64,000 nucleotides of DNA from Calonectria ilicicola (taxonomy: Eukaryota > Ascomycota > Sordariomycetes > Hypocreales > Nectriaceae). The notes beneath the pieces were generated by a model that worked only from the letters and a program-made list of their open reading frames with translations, was not told where the DNA came from and made no database searches. The DNA lies in the NCBI GenBank assembly GCA_020809705.1, contig CP085830.1:5518001-5582000 (forward strand). The letters are read 5' to 3'. Below, one piece after another: positions 1 through 12,468 of this stretch. Positions within the stretch are counted from its first letter, which is position 1. Each line of letters starts with the position of its first letter. Position numbers and translations under genes: made by a program.

Positions 1-263
1 TGAATTCGATAGATTATTATTCTTTCCTTCAAAAACATAGTCCTTTAAAATTATTCTCCACAGTACATCATAGTTGGTGAATGGAATAAAGTGTGCGATC
101 AAAAATAACGGCCAAAACTCAATGCCAATTTGACAAAGATCTGCGCAACCCATTCAAATAGCTACCACGCTGCAGATAAAATCATGTTCTCACGTAGCCT
201 GACTTATTCTCGACTACCAATCCCAGATGCAGCATCTCCTCCGCGTCAGCTTTGGGTAGTAGC

Positions 264-1759
264 TTACACGAAGCTAATCCAGCTCACGCTTGCCAGCATA
301 CCAGCGACCAATAGTGTCCCAAATGCATCCAGATGTCCTGCTCCGCCCGAGGGCCCTGAGGTCTGGGATGCCGCACCTGTGCTGGTACTGCTAGCTCCAG
401 AGGCAGATGAAGAGCTTTTTTCGCCACTTTTTGAGGTTCCGCCCGTTGAAAGCGTAACTGGCGCATCTGCCTTGAAAATCAAAAGGTTGGAGACGGCCGC
501 CAGAACATTCATTTCCTCGCCGGCACCGCTTGTTTTTGGCTCGACGAATTTTCCCTCTGTCCAATAAAATCCGCACTCTCGACCAGACTTTCCTCCCGTG
601 CACTGGCTGGCTGCTGCCTTGGCCGACGTTTGCAAAACGGGCAGAATTTTCGCAGCAGTAAAGGGGGCGACTTGGGTCACTCCGGCGAGCCAACGGGTGG
701 TTATGCCCTTGAAGGAGATCATGTCAGTTGTGCAAGTGCCACGCTCCTCACAAGCCAGTTCATTGGCAATGCCATCGGGAAAGAAAGTGCTCAGGGTTGA
801 GTTAACAAGAGCAGTGACACGGTCCCGCCAGACTTTGGAGCCATCAGTCTAGTATACGTTAGCAAAGCAAGAAACGGGTCAAGAGCAGGATTTGGAGGAG
901 CCGTACGTAGTTGTACATGAATGCCGCACCGTGAGCCAAGGCGCCGACGTTGTATGAAAACTGGGCCTTGTTAATGTCTGTGCAGTTGTTGTCGGTATGA
1001 GCACCGTCGTAAACAGCCCAGGAATCATTGTCAATAAACCCTACGTCATATAGCCACTCCCAAGCCTGGGCAGCTTTCGTGGCGTAGGTTTCATTCCCGG
1101 TATACCGTGCCAGACGCGCCCCCAGGTTAAAAAAGCAACCGTTGGATATGGCTAGAACAGATCAGCCCAAGAACACGGACATCAAAGAGGGGGGGTCAAA
1201 TACAGTTCTTGTAATCATAGCCATTATTGAATGATGCAATCATCCAGCGCAGGCCACCACCGCACGTCTTCTCGTCAAGTCGCGCGCTCATGTCGTCAAA
1301 AACATTTTGAGCCAAAGTAAGCCACTGCGGTTGATCGGAAGGTGGGTTTGGGAACTTGTCTTCGGCTGCCATCATGGCAGACAAGCCCCAAAAGCACTGG
1401 TCATCGTTGGCGAGAGACACGGTCTGGTTTGTGGGCATAAAGCCGTCGTCTTCCCCAACCTGGTGAAGCAGTCCAGCCGTGACAATGTCGTTGTAGGTGG
1501 AATTGCCCGTCAAGTGCCAGTAGTCGATAAGTGAGCCTAGAAAGACGCCGCTTTCCCAAAACCAATACTCGTCGGATGGAAGCAGGCCGGGAGTGTTGCC
1601 TGGTTTGTCGCCGTCGTACAGTGACACGAGGTCATCAGCCACTAAGCGAGCGGAATTGACAATGCTGTCGGTCGAGTCGATGCTGAGTCCCCCTGCAGCC
1701 GCAACTCTGGTGCAGAGGAGGGCTGCAGCCAGCGAAGTGAGGCTGGATATTTTCCCCAT
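264..1759 (-). CDS. GPI-anchored GH76 family protein (Dcw1/Dfg5-like mannan endo-1,6-alpha-mannosidase)
   Basis: Three exons, 1759-1204, 1151-907 and 848-264, joined by GT-AG introns of 52 and 58 nt give 461 residues, a usual length for fungal Dcw1/Dfg5 proteins. The start at 1759 is chosen because MGKISSLTSLAAALL opens a signal peptide; an in-frame ATG at 1867 would put 36 residues before it. An acidic Asp-Asp pair (about residues 119-120, in ANDDQCFWG) fits the GH76 catalytic pair, and KNSISNG across the first splice is a family block. The C-terminus has a Ser/Thr/Gly-rich stretch and a final hydrophobic segment, a GPI-attachment signal. The family acts at the plasma membrane and wall, and is thought to process GPI-glycan mannose to crosslink proteins to the wall. 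The family call is from recognition, not a search. Confidence 0.92.
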
Positions 1760-4700
1760 GGCCAGCAACAAGCTGTAGTTTAAACGAATGACTGTAAACG
1801 AATGATGATGGATCAAAGCTGGAATTTTCTCCAGTGCCCCTTGGAGGAAGCGGTTAATTATGACCAAGTCGGCAGTATCCTCATTGGGCTTGGTCGTCTG
1901 CTAGCCCTTTGACTCTGTGGGGTCGGCGAATTTCCGTCGACTTTTCCGATTGGCCTGTTAGCTTGGAGATCAGCGAATCACTACGCTATGACCGTATCGA
2001 TACGAAACATTGGGGCAGCTGATACGCGCCAAGGAACCAAGGAGCGAAGGAGCCAAAAACCAAGCGGCCAAGCAGAGGACAAAGCTAGGTTACCAATAGT
2101 TGTTGAATCCTCTATTCCCTACGGTGAAGCATAAAACCTCTGCCTGAAATAATACAGACAATCTTAGTGGATTAATGGTTATAATTACAATTGCTCTTAG
2201 GCCTAAACGATTCACTTATGCTGGCGTCTCGTGGCGCCTCGTATTGAGATAGTTAGCCAACGATTCGGCTAATTTGAAGGCGCATGACTAATGACTACAG
2301 TTTACTAAACAATCTATACGAAAATTACATGATTACGTTTCTGTTTATACCGCAGTCAGTTCATCAAGCTTTTTTTTATTGATAGCGTAATGGCACGAGG
2401 CTTGGAACCACTGAACCAAAATACCCAAAAGTAAATGTATAGGATAACAGCGGTTCCAAGGGAACGCGAAAGTTTAAATGCCTTCAAGTCATACCGGTGT
2501 TTGAAAACCCAGAAATGCGGTCGAAGAGATATCTGAATCTGCAGATAAAAAAAGCGGGTTTTTTTATTCAAGATGACAGTCAGTTCATTTGATATCCAAC
2601 TCGTGTTTGGTCCCGGCCCTGCATGGTGAATGATCCGACATACAAAATATTGTTCAAATTTAGCTCCAAAATAGAACTTGTTGATTCACTGTAGGCCGGC
2701 AAGAAATATTAGAACTTAGTCCGTCTGTAACTCAACGTAGCTTCACTGGGGCTTGGAAGAAATATCACCATCCCGACCTGAAACCATAGCGGCTGATGAC
2801 TATCGCATTACAAAATTTGAGTTGTCAGTCCATATGTAGCAAAAATTCTCGATCCATTAGCGCGTAGAAAACCCTAGCAGTTTTATGAGAAAATTAAAAA
2901 ATGTTGCAAAGGGGCGGTTCGAGGTAAATTTCTCAGCAACGATAAAACGGCGGCGATCGCCTGGTTTGCCTTTGCAAAGTTCAAGTTCTTCAGTTTCCTC
3001 GAGTCAATTCATCAATTATTCACTTTCATTGTCCTTTGCAATTTTATCCATCGAAGTAGCATGGCATGATTTCATTGAACCGGTTGGTCCTTGTTGCTTA
3101 TGCAGCAACTTTCTGATTCGCTACCCCCGAAACGTTGTATGAATGTTCCTAGTCTATGAGACTCGTGCTTCAAAGCCGTGAGGTTTCTTCCAATGCATCA
3201 GGATTATTATTGGCCCTCTTTTCATTAGTTTGTGGAGTGTATCAAGCCCCCAGCTTCCGTGCGGATGAATGATTGCGTCCCTCTCCAGCGAATGACTGTG
3301 AGACCATGTGCTACGTAAGTTTTGTGAACCGTACTTCCTCCTGGTACAGGCTTTTTCTAATTTAAATGGTCAGCACTTCAAGGAAAACTAGAACAAAAAT
3401 TGCTACAATCAGGCCATCGACAGTGGCCGTGACGGCAGCAGAAATCTCTACTCTTGCAACAGCCAACCTTCCAGCATTGGTAGGCTTCCGTAGGTTTACA
3501 TCGAAAATCAAGATGCCCAATATAACCCGTTGTGGCATGATAAAACTGACGTCACCGCGGCGGCGTTCCTGTCCATCACTATTACGGCTCGAGCACAATT
3601 CCCTGCACTAGGTCTCAAGTCCCTGCTCTGGTTACCAATCTACACAATGCTCTTGGAAGAGATAGGAAATTGCGTCAAATGAGCCACCCATAAATAATGA
3701 TCACTTACGTCAGGGCCCGAGCAGCAAGTAGCCAACTTTGCAAATGCTCACCCGTTACTTTGTGGCCCACCAAGATTCCGGCATATTCCGGTGGCTACAA
3801 TGAACCAGTCAAATACTGGTGTGCTTACTACGTCAGTGCAATGGTGCTAAGCCTGCAACCGCCACTCTCGAATAAATCACCGCCACAAGCATAGTAACGA
3901 AATCTATTACAACCACATTGCCAGCCTTCACTCCAGCCGCGACAACTTCGCTTCCTAAGACTGTATCTCACAAAGGTCACACCATTCACGTCACAAAGCG
4001 TATTGACATCACTATTACCAGCCATGTCATGAAACGACGAGTCACCGTTGGCGGGATTACAAAGACAAATGCATCTACGATCAGAAATCTGATATTCCAA
4101 ACGCAAATTGTGAGCCACGGAATTATTTAAATAAATGGACTCAAACGGAGTGTCGCGAGATCATTGGGCAAGGTTAAGTGAAAACCGACGGCATCGGCCC
4201 GCGCTTGCTCAGTCAATCCCAGCGATGCTGGATATGGCGCGTTTCTGTAGTTGTACAACTCTGGGCAGCCCTAAATTTTTGTCGCGTTATTAATGTGGGT
4301 AGAATATCAGGTTCCTCTCAAATTATTGCACGACACATAATTTAAAGGCACCGAACCCAGAATAGATAACATACTATGAGGGTCGATATTGCATCTAAAC
4401 ACTAATCAAAGAAACCATGGACCAGGGTTTCGCAATGTGGAAACATTCTTTTCCCATCCGCGTATTGTATTTAGGCGGACTGTAACGGCCCACAAAGAGG
4501 GAAAAGCAATCAATACCTACCAGTTGCGGATTATACTTTATGTCATTTGATTACCCAATCTCTTTTTTAATAAAAACAAACACCCCAGATCTCTGTTTTA
4601 ATCACCATGTTGGTCTTTTATGCTAATTTAGGGTAGCCGATGCCCTCAACAGTTTCTCAAAGCGTAGTCATTCATTCAGTACTGCTCAAATGCCCCAAGA

Positions 4701-7552
4701 AAGACTCAAAGCTTTTACAAACTAGATGAAGGCACTACTTTACCGTAGAAGTCGTTAACATACATGAAATTTGCGCAAAGATGCACCGATGATGTTTGTG
4801 TGTAGGTTTTTTTCATTTGGACCAGCTGTTGCAAATAGAGGTGGAAATTTTCCATGATCATCGGAATCAAATACCGATACCAATGCTTGGTGGAAAAAGA
4901 ATTGACTTCTATTCCTTCTCTCCTCCAGTGCCCATGACTGACCCGCTCTCACGCTTGGGGCAATCGTGCCAAGCATGCAGCAAGGGTTTGCTCCTCCACT
5001 GGAGCCACTCCCACTTGCGTCAGCACCAACGGCATTAAAGTAGTGTCATACTTTAGTTTGAGGGGGACTCCGCTGCCAAGGTGACGTGAAAATGCAGTCG
5101 GGCGTTGATACTAGGTCCACAATTTTACGTCGCCAGCGCTTTTTGAATCATGGCTTAGTTGCCGATAATACTTGAATAGCAAGATGTTCTGGTGGCTTGG
5201 GCCTAGACCTCTTGGCATTTGGGTAAGCGAGGAAAAATTCAATAGGTGGTATGGAATATAGAGACGTGGGATTTTTCGTGGCACCTTTGATTGAGTTTAG
5301 CCTAATGGTACTAAGGTAGGTGTCTCGTAAATGCCCAGCCAATCCTACGTCGGCTCTGTTATGTAAATAGTGCCGAATAGATGATAGGTTGGCTACACGA
5401 GGGAAAATCGGTGTGAATATAAGATTCTTCCAATTAGCCAATCAGACCATGGCCCTCATTTCATAGTTTAGACTAGGATCCATATCTGGGGAACCAACGT
5501 GGGATTGACAGCTCATGGCAATGGGTGGGGGATAAATGTTCGGCGTGGATCTTTTGAGCAATTCATTACTGTCGGCTCCGAATTCGGTTCGGATGGCAGC
5601 CAAAAGCAAAGCCCCATAAGGAGTGGAGAAGAATGATAACCGCGTATTCGCCAAATCACGTCTCGTATGCATGAGAATTAGGCAACCACATTTTTTTTTA
5701 TTTGCTCGGCGAGGCCGATGATGAGATATCAGCCAAGGTGGCATGTTCAGCAGTGCATGCATGACAACCGGTTTTATTTAGTGGCCCACAGCCCGGTAAT
5801 AGATGGCCAATTGCCGGGCTTTCAAGGGGTTGAGAGCCCGGAATAAATCTCGGACAAAGTTCTTGACAAAAGGAATTGAATTTTCGCCGCGTCTTGCACG
5901 TATTGTTGGTTGTTTGATGTCGTCTTGGCACGCTGGATGGCGGTAAAGTGTGAGTCGACCACTATCGCGCCGCAACTGACCTCTTATCCGGCCTGATTAA
6001 CTCGACGGCTGACCTCTTGGCGCTAGTTCAACTAAATAGGACTATTACATCAATTAGACGAGCTTACTTTTCAGCTTTGGTGGGGAACAGGAAGCCAATC
6101 TCTTTTTTATCAATTGAATTTGCGGCGCCCTGGCCGATTTACGATTGTCCCTGCAAGAAATGGCAATAATTGCCCTATTTGCCAAAAGCAGGCAATGATT
6201 GAATTTTTAGTAGGATTGTTCATTGGCCAATGCTTGTGCTAGTGGCCCCTTTGCTCTTGGCAGTTGGTTGGCAGCTCACCTTGTTGGTGTGTATTACTGG
6301 GGCCAACTACCGGTCCAGGGTTGAGCTTGGCACCCCATCCTTGGGGTTTTGGCTTGGCTGTTGGTTGCAACAGATTAAGGGGGTATATCGTACGAACCAC
6401 GTGTTGGGGACAAAAAGCAAAAACGAAGACGGCAGTATTTGTTGGGCTGTTCATGTGCAACTAATGCCGACTGACCGGGGAATGACACAAGTTGCCCCTC
6501 ACCATGACGACACCGAGGAAACAAGGGCTACGGACGGCACATCTCGAATTCTAGACTGCTAAATGGCAATTAACTAGTTAGTGGCTGCCCCAAGATCCCA
6601 CCTTCACCAAGCGACTGCCGTGTGCTAAGACGAAAAGCGAGAGCGAGATCCGCTGCCAAGAGTGGGTTTTTGATTCGACGAGATACGAACAACCAGGCTA
6701 CTGCACGTCGAGGCGCTTGCAGGGAACCACTTTTCATAGGCCGTCGTTTGTCCCTTGCCAAAGCGTCATTAGCCGACCCTATCTCGCTCTGGCGTGTGGT
6801 GTGGTGGTGCCTCGCGCGCTCGCGCCTATCATCCCGCCCTGCTATCGCTCGCCAGTTCGCTTACCGTGGCAGTGACCCACACATGCAGGTATTGGACACG
6901 CTGACTTGAAGAAATTGACGGGACAAAAGCTTAATTGACAGACACGGCCGGGGAATCGAAAGTCCGCTACGAGGGAATCTATCGTATCTGGACCCGCGTA
7001 TGGACCGTTGGATTGATGCAACAAGAGGGAGAAAAGGGAGAAGATCCATGCCCCTTTTGGAACCTTTGGCCCTCTTCTGCAATATGAAAAGCTAGATTCA
7101 GCCCAGCCAGCCAAACAGCTCAACTTGTGGCCGGCTAGATCCGCGACCAAGATTGGCGATGAACTGAGACAACGAGAAAACGACGCGATTCAGTCCAGTG
7201 AGAAAACTTGGAACTACCGATCCCCGCCAGCAAAGCTTAATTACTGGGCTGCTGCCGCATCGAGCTCCACACAAACCCGATCGGGATCGATTTCGCCGTT
7301 TCAACACCATGTAGCGGCGACTAGGCCGATTTTCCCGGCGTTTTATGGCCTCGAAGGTCTCTGTATCCGTATCGAGCCTGCCACGGCCCGTTGACGTCAT
7401 GAGAGGACCTGTTGCTGGGCGGCCGCTGTCGCAGAGCAGACGGTCGCGGCCAACAGCCAATTTAAATGGCATCGTAACCAAGCCGTCTCTCCTGCGAGAT
7501 ATACAAAAAAAAAGGGCCTTGGCCGTGAGCTCTGCCTCAGCTAACAACCATC
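1760..7552. other. Intergenic region, no gene recognised
   Basis: About 5.8 kb between the GH76 gene and a transcription factor gene. Reading frames are short and overlap on both strands without family resemblance. Hydrophobic frames on the minus strand between about 3362 and 4118 could be remains of a membrane-protein gene but have no continuous model. The last roughly 900 bp (6600-7552) are more GC-rich and probably hold the promoter and 5' leader of the gene at 7553. Confidence 0.5.
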
Positions 7553-9726
7553 ATGACATTCAAAGTTCTCAATGTCAAAAAACCTTGCAACGTGTGCCGC
7601 CGTCGCAAAGTCAAATGCGATAAGGGCCGCCCCTGCAGCAACTGTCATCGCCACCGGGTTCCATGCGTCTACGACGAACCGCGTGAGGATTCCGTGGCGA
7701 GGCAGCACCTGCTCCAAGAGAGACTAGACAGGCTGGAGCGCATCGTCGAAGACATGGCCGCCAAAGCCTTGCCCCCTCTCCCTCTCGGACCGACACGAAG
7801 TGGCTCCTCCTCCGCCGCCAGCCCGCTGAGCAGCATCGACGACTCCGACAGCAGCACCGCCGACACAGGCTGCCAAATCTTCAGCTCCAGCAGTTCCTAT
7901 CACGTTTGCTCTAGCTCGTGGGTTAACCTTCCGCAGCTTCGCTTAAACGAGCAGCAATCCCTGGCCGTCTTCCCCCGCGCCCACGAGGAGGAACACCCCA
8001 CGTGGTCCATCTCGACAGCGCAGATCCGGCCCAAGAACCTTGACCACCTCCATCTTCCACCTGGAAAGGAAGATATCCTGATACGACTGTTTTTCGACCA
8101 CGTGGAGCCCTTTATTCGCATCAGCCACCAGCCCTATTTGTGGAAACTGATCTACCAGTTTCGCCAGGGGACCTGCATTGATCGTGAAGAAACCCAAGCC
8201 TTGATATTCTCTGTGCAGTACCTTGCAGCCGCCTTGCTACCCAGTGATTTGCTCCATCAGAAGCTGGGTTTCCCCAAATTCGACCTCGTCAGCCACCTAC
8301 AGCGAGCGACAGAGTTTGCGCTAGATCAAGCTCAACTAATGCAGAGTCGGAATATTCTTTTATTTAGCGCCCTACTCTATTATATGGTGAGTCTAGCCAT
8401 ATATGTACTCCAGATCGATGGATCGTGGGTTAATCACGACAGCAGACCTCCCAATTCTACACAGGCCACTCGGAAGCGGGCATGGTGCTCTTGGGGGGCG
8501 CGAGCAGCATCGCCAAGCGCATGGGGTTGCACAGAGACCCTGCCCATTACGGCTATTCTCAGTGGCATATTGAAGTCAGAAGGCGCTTATGGGGTCATCT
8601 AACCACGCTGGAAGCCCACCATTGCAACAGCGATGAACACACTCTACCGTCAATGAGCGATGTCCAGGCTTCATTAAACATTGACGATATTGACTGGGAA
8701 CTTCCTGGGTACTCACCCGGTGAGCTTGGGCGGCAGGACCGCGAAGGATTCAGCGAAGCCACGGCGGCCTTGGTTAAACGAGAGGTCTGCAAGGTGAGCT
8801 ATTTAATCTCAAAGGCTCGCAGAACGGCTACGGGCTGCTCTGATCTCACCGAGATTCTCGACGACACGATGGAGTCGATTCGCCAAAAGTTTACCCGTTA
8901 TTTCAGCAAGGCAGATCCATTGCAATGCGTCATTTCGAAATGGTGCAGTGGCATGAGGAAATCCTTGTCTGTCTCTATTTTATACACACATACGTTATCA
9001 ACACCAAAGCTTTATTGCCATTCATTCGAAGAGCTTCAAGATAGGTCAGTATACTATTTATTTTTAGACTTTCATGACCTTTTTTTTTTCTTCCTCTTTT
9101 CTTCTTCCCTTTTCCTCTCCTTTCTGTCTTTTTTTTTTCTTATTTTTTTTCTTTTTTCCGCTCAAACTCTAACGACTCAAAGACTCTACGAGGACTGTCT
9201 AGCATGCCTGGAGGAATTCTCTCAGGGAGAAGCTACAGCCACTCCTCACCACTGGCAGTGGATTTTCCGTTGGCCAATGTCTCTCCATGTTATTGCCGGC
9301 CTTCTCTCTTGTCTTATCCGTCTTCCAGAACACAAAGACACAGCTAGGGCATGGGAACAAATTGACGCAGCATTCCAAAGATATAACAATGAGGAAATTT
9401 CCATGGCCAATGTACCCGCTTGGCACTCGATTGAAAGGCTATGTGATAAGGCAATAATTTTACACCCGAATCAAAACCATGAAGGACGCGCATATACGAA
9501 CCGCTTGCAAAAATCGCAGCCAACTCCAGCTCCAGAAATGCATGCGGCAATGGACTCTTTTGGCAGGGGTGCTTGTGGGCTCGAGAGCCACGATGGCTTT
9601 GGTAGGCAAACTCTCGCGGATATTGACGCTGCAAAGGCCATGAATGGTGGGGCTTCAGATGCCAATTTTGATCCAATGTTGTTTGATGCGAGCCTAGCTG
9701 ATAATTTCTGGTCTATTGATTTTTGA
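7553..9726 (+). CDS. Zn2Cys6 fungal transcription factor with fungal-specific regulatory domain
   Basis: Nuclear DNA-binding regulator of about 659 residues. The Zn2Cys6 binuclear cluster is C12-x2-C15-x6-C22-x5-C28-x2-C31-x6-C38, followed by a basic linker, a short leucine-rich dimerisation helix (about residues 53-72) and a fungal_trans-type middle domain ending in the recognisable MGLHRD block. Exons are 7553-8386, 8443-9044 and 9183-9726. The first intron starts GTGAGT and has a CAGCAG tandem acceptor, so exon 2 may begin at 8443 or 8446; the more obvious acceptor at 8464 would break the frame. The second intron (9045-9182) is a T-rich 138-nt segment, a multiple of three without a stop, so its retention would insert 46 hydrophobic residues. 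The target genes are unknown. Confidence 0.85.
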
Positions 9727-10153
9727 GCGTGATCATGAACAAGACTTGAGCTGGAACTGGAGTCTATGGCTGTGTAAATTATACCCTCGGTGTGAACCCG
9801 ACTACTGTAGCTGATTAAAAGGAGAAAAATGACCGGCAATTGCCAAAACGCGACAGGTATATTGCTCACGTGAATGTGTCAGCCATCCTTCTTTATGCCC
9901 AAAATATCGTTCCATGGTAAGCTTCAAACGTTTGTAAATATTTCCAGGTCTATTGAGTAACAAGGTTTAATGAGTGTGAAAACATTGGACCCTGGCTCTA
10001 GTACACTATGCAAGGCGGAAAACATGAGGTAAATATCTCAAGAGACTCTATTACTAGAATTCTATTAATGCATATTTAAAGCGCTGCATGCAAGTATTCA
10101 TATATCGTTTCACAACATTATTGTTATTGCCCTTAAAATGACGGCCAAAGCAT
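9727..10153. other. Intergenic region between convergent genes
   Basis: 427 bp between the stop of a plus-strand regulator and the stop of a minus-strand secreted protein gene. It should hold both 3' ends; no further gene is visible. Confidence 0.5.
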
Positions 10154-10459
10154 TTAGGAGCAGTTGGCAAGTCCAGATCCGATGGGAGAGCAACCGTTGC
10201 CCAAAACTTTGCACGGGTGTCCCTGTGAGGCATTAGTATGCTGGTTCAAGAAACCAACGGCGAGTCTACTTACAGAAGTGCAGGCAAGAGCAGTGTTGGT
10301 GTTGCCATCTTCGACACAAGTGCCGTAGCTACCTCCAACGGGCAAACGGCAGTTCTAAGTGGATATTAGCGTCAAAGAAATAGCGGACTTCTGGGGGTTA
10401 CGCACCCACCAGCCAAGAACGGCGGGGAGGAAAGCAAGGAATGTGATTTGCAGCTTCAT
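10154..10459 (-). CDS. Small secreted six-cysteine protein (67 aa)
   Basis: Three exons, 10459-10406, 10354-10274 and 10222-10154, all in phase 0, with donors GTGCGT and GTAAGT and acceptors TTAG and ACAG. The product has a signal peptide (MKLQITFLAFLPAVLG) and a mature part of about 49-50 residues with six cysteines: one near the mature N-terminus, two in the middle (GTC and ACT), one in HPCK, one in NGC and one in ANC at the end. Gly-rich turns separate them. It is too short and too split to appear as one open frame. Size, secretion and an even cysteine number fit a disulfide-stabilised effector or antimicrobial-type protein; I do not recognise the family and assign no function. An alternative donor three bases earlier changes one Trp. 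Confidence 0.7.
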
Positions 10460-11723
10460 GATGTGATTTGTTGATCGGAATAGGTTCGTTGTAGTTGGCG
10501 AGGATGGACTGTGAGAGGAACTGTTCCATCTTGTGCGCCCCAGGCACTCTTATAGCCCGACCACCAATGTCTTGACCCAGGCTTGTTACTCTACAATGGT
10601 AATTTTACTTCTGGATCGGTGCGGCAATGCGGCAGTTGGCCCATTTCTTGGGCACGGTTATTGTGGTCAATTTCTCCACTATGTCCGTTAGGCGAAACCT
10701 TGAGCTCATCCTCGTGTACTTTTTCCTTGCGGTCCCGACGGTTATTTCCAGGAGGCTCTAGTGTTGAACGCCGCACGGACTGTGCAATTGGATGGTTTCA
10801 TGTGTTAGATGATAGAAGCTTTCAGACTACGCATTCATGGAATATTTGCTCTGCAACCGGCAATTCGACAAACGTGAGATGAAATGGAGTCCATTCCCAC
10901 ATTATTGATAAGGCTCATGTGGATCTAATCTGTCTTCAGCACCGTGCACTTATTTTATGGATCTCTGGCTATGAACTGGACCGGACCAACGGCAATGAAC
11001 TCTGATGTTCTCCTTTCTCCTGATTTCTGAAATGAAGAGAAAAGAAGAAGCGGAAAGAAGCTCCATTGGTTTAATCAGTGTCCTTGAAGGTCCGAATTAG
11101 TCATTTTCGGCTAGGGCTGGAGGCGACTACCTAACGCTCAGGTATTACGAGGAGCTAAGATCATGAGTGGATTCACCATTGGCTAATTTCGCCTCTTAAG
11201 CGATGCTGTCATGCGATGTGTGTCAAGTTCAAAATTGCACTCTTCAAAATTAGGTAGTTGCTAGTGTGCAAGTTTTTATGAAATATGTATTTTCACATTT
11301 TGACACTCGGGACCGATACTTCTGACATTTTGCTGTAGTCGGCAAGCTGAACAGTATTGTGTTCAAGATTCCACCATTTTTTGTAAAAGAATGTCAAAAT
11401 AGAAAATTCTTGGGAGATATTTTATCTGGGATGTATGTTGTCTCTCTTCTCTTCTAGAATTTGCTAATTTGAAGTGCAGGCTTCCATGATCGTTCCACCA
11501 TCAAGTGGGTACGCGGCATTCCAGTGATCGCCCGGATAGCCACATCGACACGTCAGCCAAAGTTAAAAGCATTGAAAACAACGGTAAACGGAAATTCAAG
11601 TGCCGATCTCCCCCTGCGTCAACAAAATGTGACTGGGAGCTTGATTCCTCAATCCCATTGTTTAGCCAGCCACAAGATGAAGGCTTTCTTACCTTCAGAC
11701 TAACTAAACTAAGGTAATGCTAT
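10460..11723. other. Intergenic region, no gene recognised
   Basis: About 1.26 kb upstream of the small secreted protein gene, ending at the natural end of the TNT-domain pseudogene. Apart from the TATA box at 10548-10554 I see no supported feature. Confidence 0.45.
10548..10554 (-). promoter_or_regulatory. TATA box of the small secreted protein gene
   Basis: Read on the minus strand the site is TATAAGA, about 90 bp upstream of the ATG at 10459. Placement and strand fit the core promoter of that gene. Confidence 0.5.
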
Positions 11724-12468
11724 TTAATTCCCGCAGCCATGCCTCTTGTGAGCTAGATCTTCTGGGTCCCGCCTTTTCAAAACGCCCTCCTTGAGTAACT
11801 TGGCAATAGTCACATCTGGTCCCAGAAAATATTGGGCACCAAGTCCTGGCTGGTCAAACTAAGGTCTGGTTGGTCCTCCCACAACTCGAAGAGGCTTGCG
11901 GACCTCATAAACGTGATAGCTATTTGGAAAATCTGGCCTCTTTTCATCGGTGTCGAGATTTTTAGGCGGGAGAGATCTTTGCGTAAAAGGCGAATTCACG
12001 GCCGAAACGAATCTTCCTATAAATGACAGGTTAAAACCACCTACTCAGCATCAAGAAATCGGGCTCCAACATACCGCCCTCATGACCAAACCGATCTAGG
12101 AGTGTGCTAATTTCAAGCACCAGAATCCCGCTAATGGGCTGCTTGTCTTCGTCAAGTTCGAACCCTTGGTCATCTGGGTACTTGTATTTGCCGTCCTTGT
12201 CGGTCCACTTTTCAAGAAATTCTCCTGGGGTTTGTCCTCCGAAGCGGTCATAAATTGACATGAGACCTGCAAGTGGCAATACTCTAGGTAGGATCACAGG
12301 GCCGAGACGTGAATCGTGGCATAAGTAAGTGGACGCGTTTGCCTCTGGCGTGCCATATCGTGTGCCAGTGCAGTCGCAAACTGGTTCATCTGTCCGATGA
12401 TTAGTGGACAAGGATACGGTCAATGAATTTGCGACCGAAAATAACCAAAAGAAAATCAGATTCATCAT
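11724..12468 (-). pseudogene. Secreted TNT-domain (NAD glycohydrolase-type) protein gene with in-frame TAG
   Basis: Two exons, 12468-12075 and 12016-11724, joined by a 58-nt intron (donor GTATGT, acceptor ATAG) give a 229-codon frame. It has a signal peptide (about residues 1-20 from the Met at 12468), a short Cys-containing segment and a TNT domain, the fold of secreted and surface NAD+ glycohydrolases of fungi and mycobacteria. The motifs seen are a paired YDRFGG and a later DRFG followed by Gly-Gly across the splice. A TAG at 11861-11859 (codon 184) interrupts the frame, yet domain-like sequence runs on for another 45 codons to a TAA at 11726-11724. The conserved Gln-containing C-terminal part of the domain lies after the stop, so the truncated product should lack NADase activity. 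The cause could be a point mutation, a base error, or recoding of the mRNA. Confidence 0.75.

Noticed and set aside
8387..8602. Frameshift in the first Zn2Cys6 regulator
   Set aside because: It seemed broken with the acceptor at 8464, but the CAGCAG acceptor at 8442/8445 restores the frame and gives the expected spacing to the MGLHRD block.
12017..12044. A 28-nt intron in the TNT gene
   Set aside because: It is too short for a spliceosomal intron; the GTATGT donor at 12074 gives a 58-nt intron and a better domain match.
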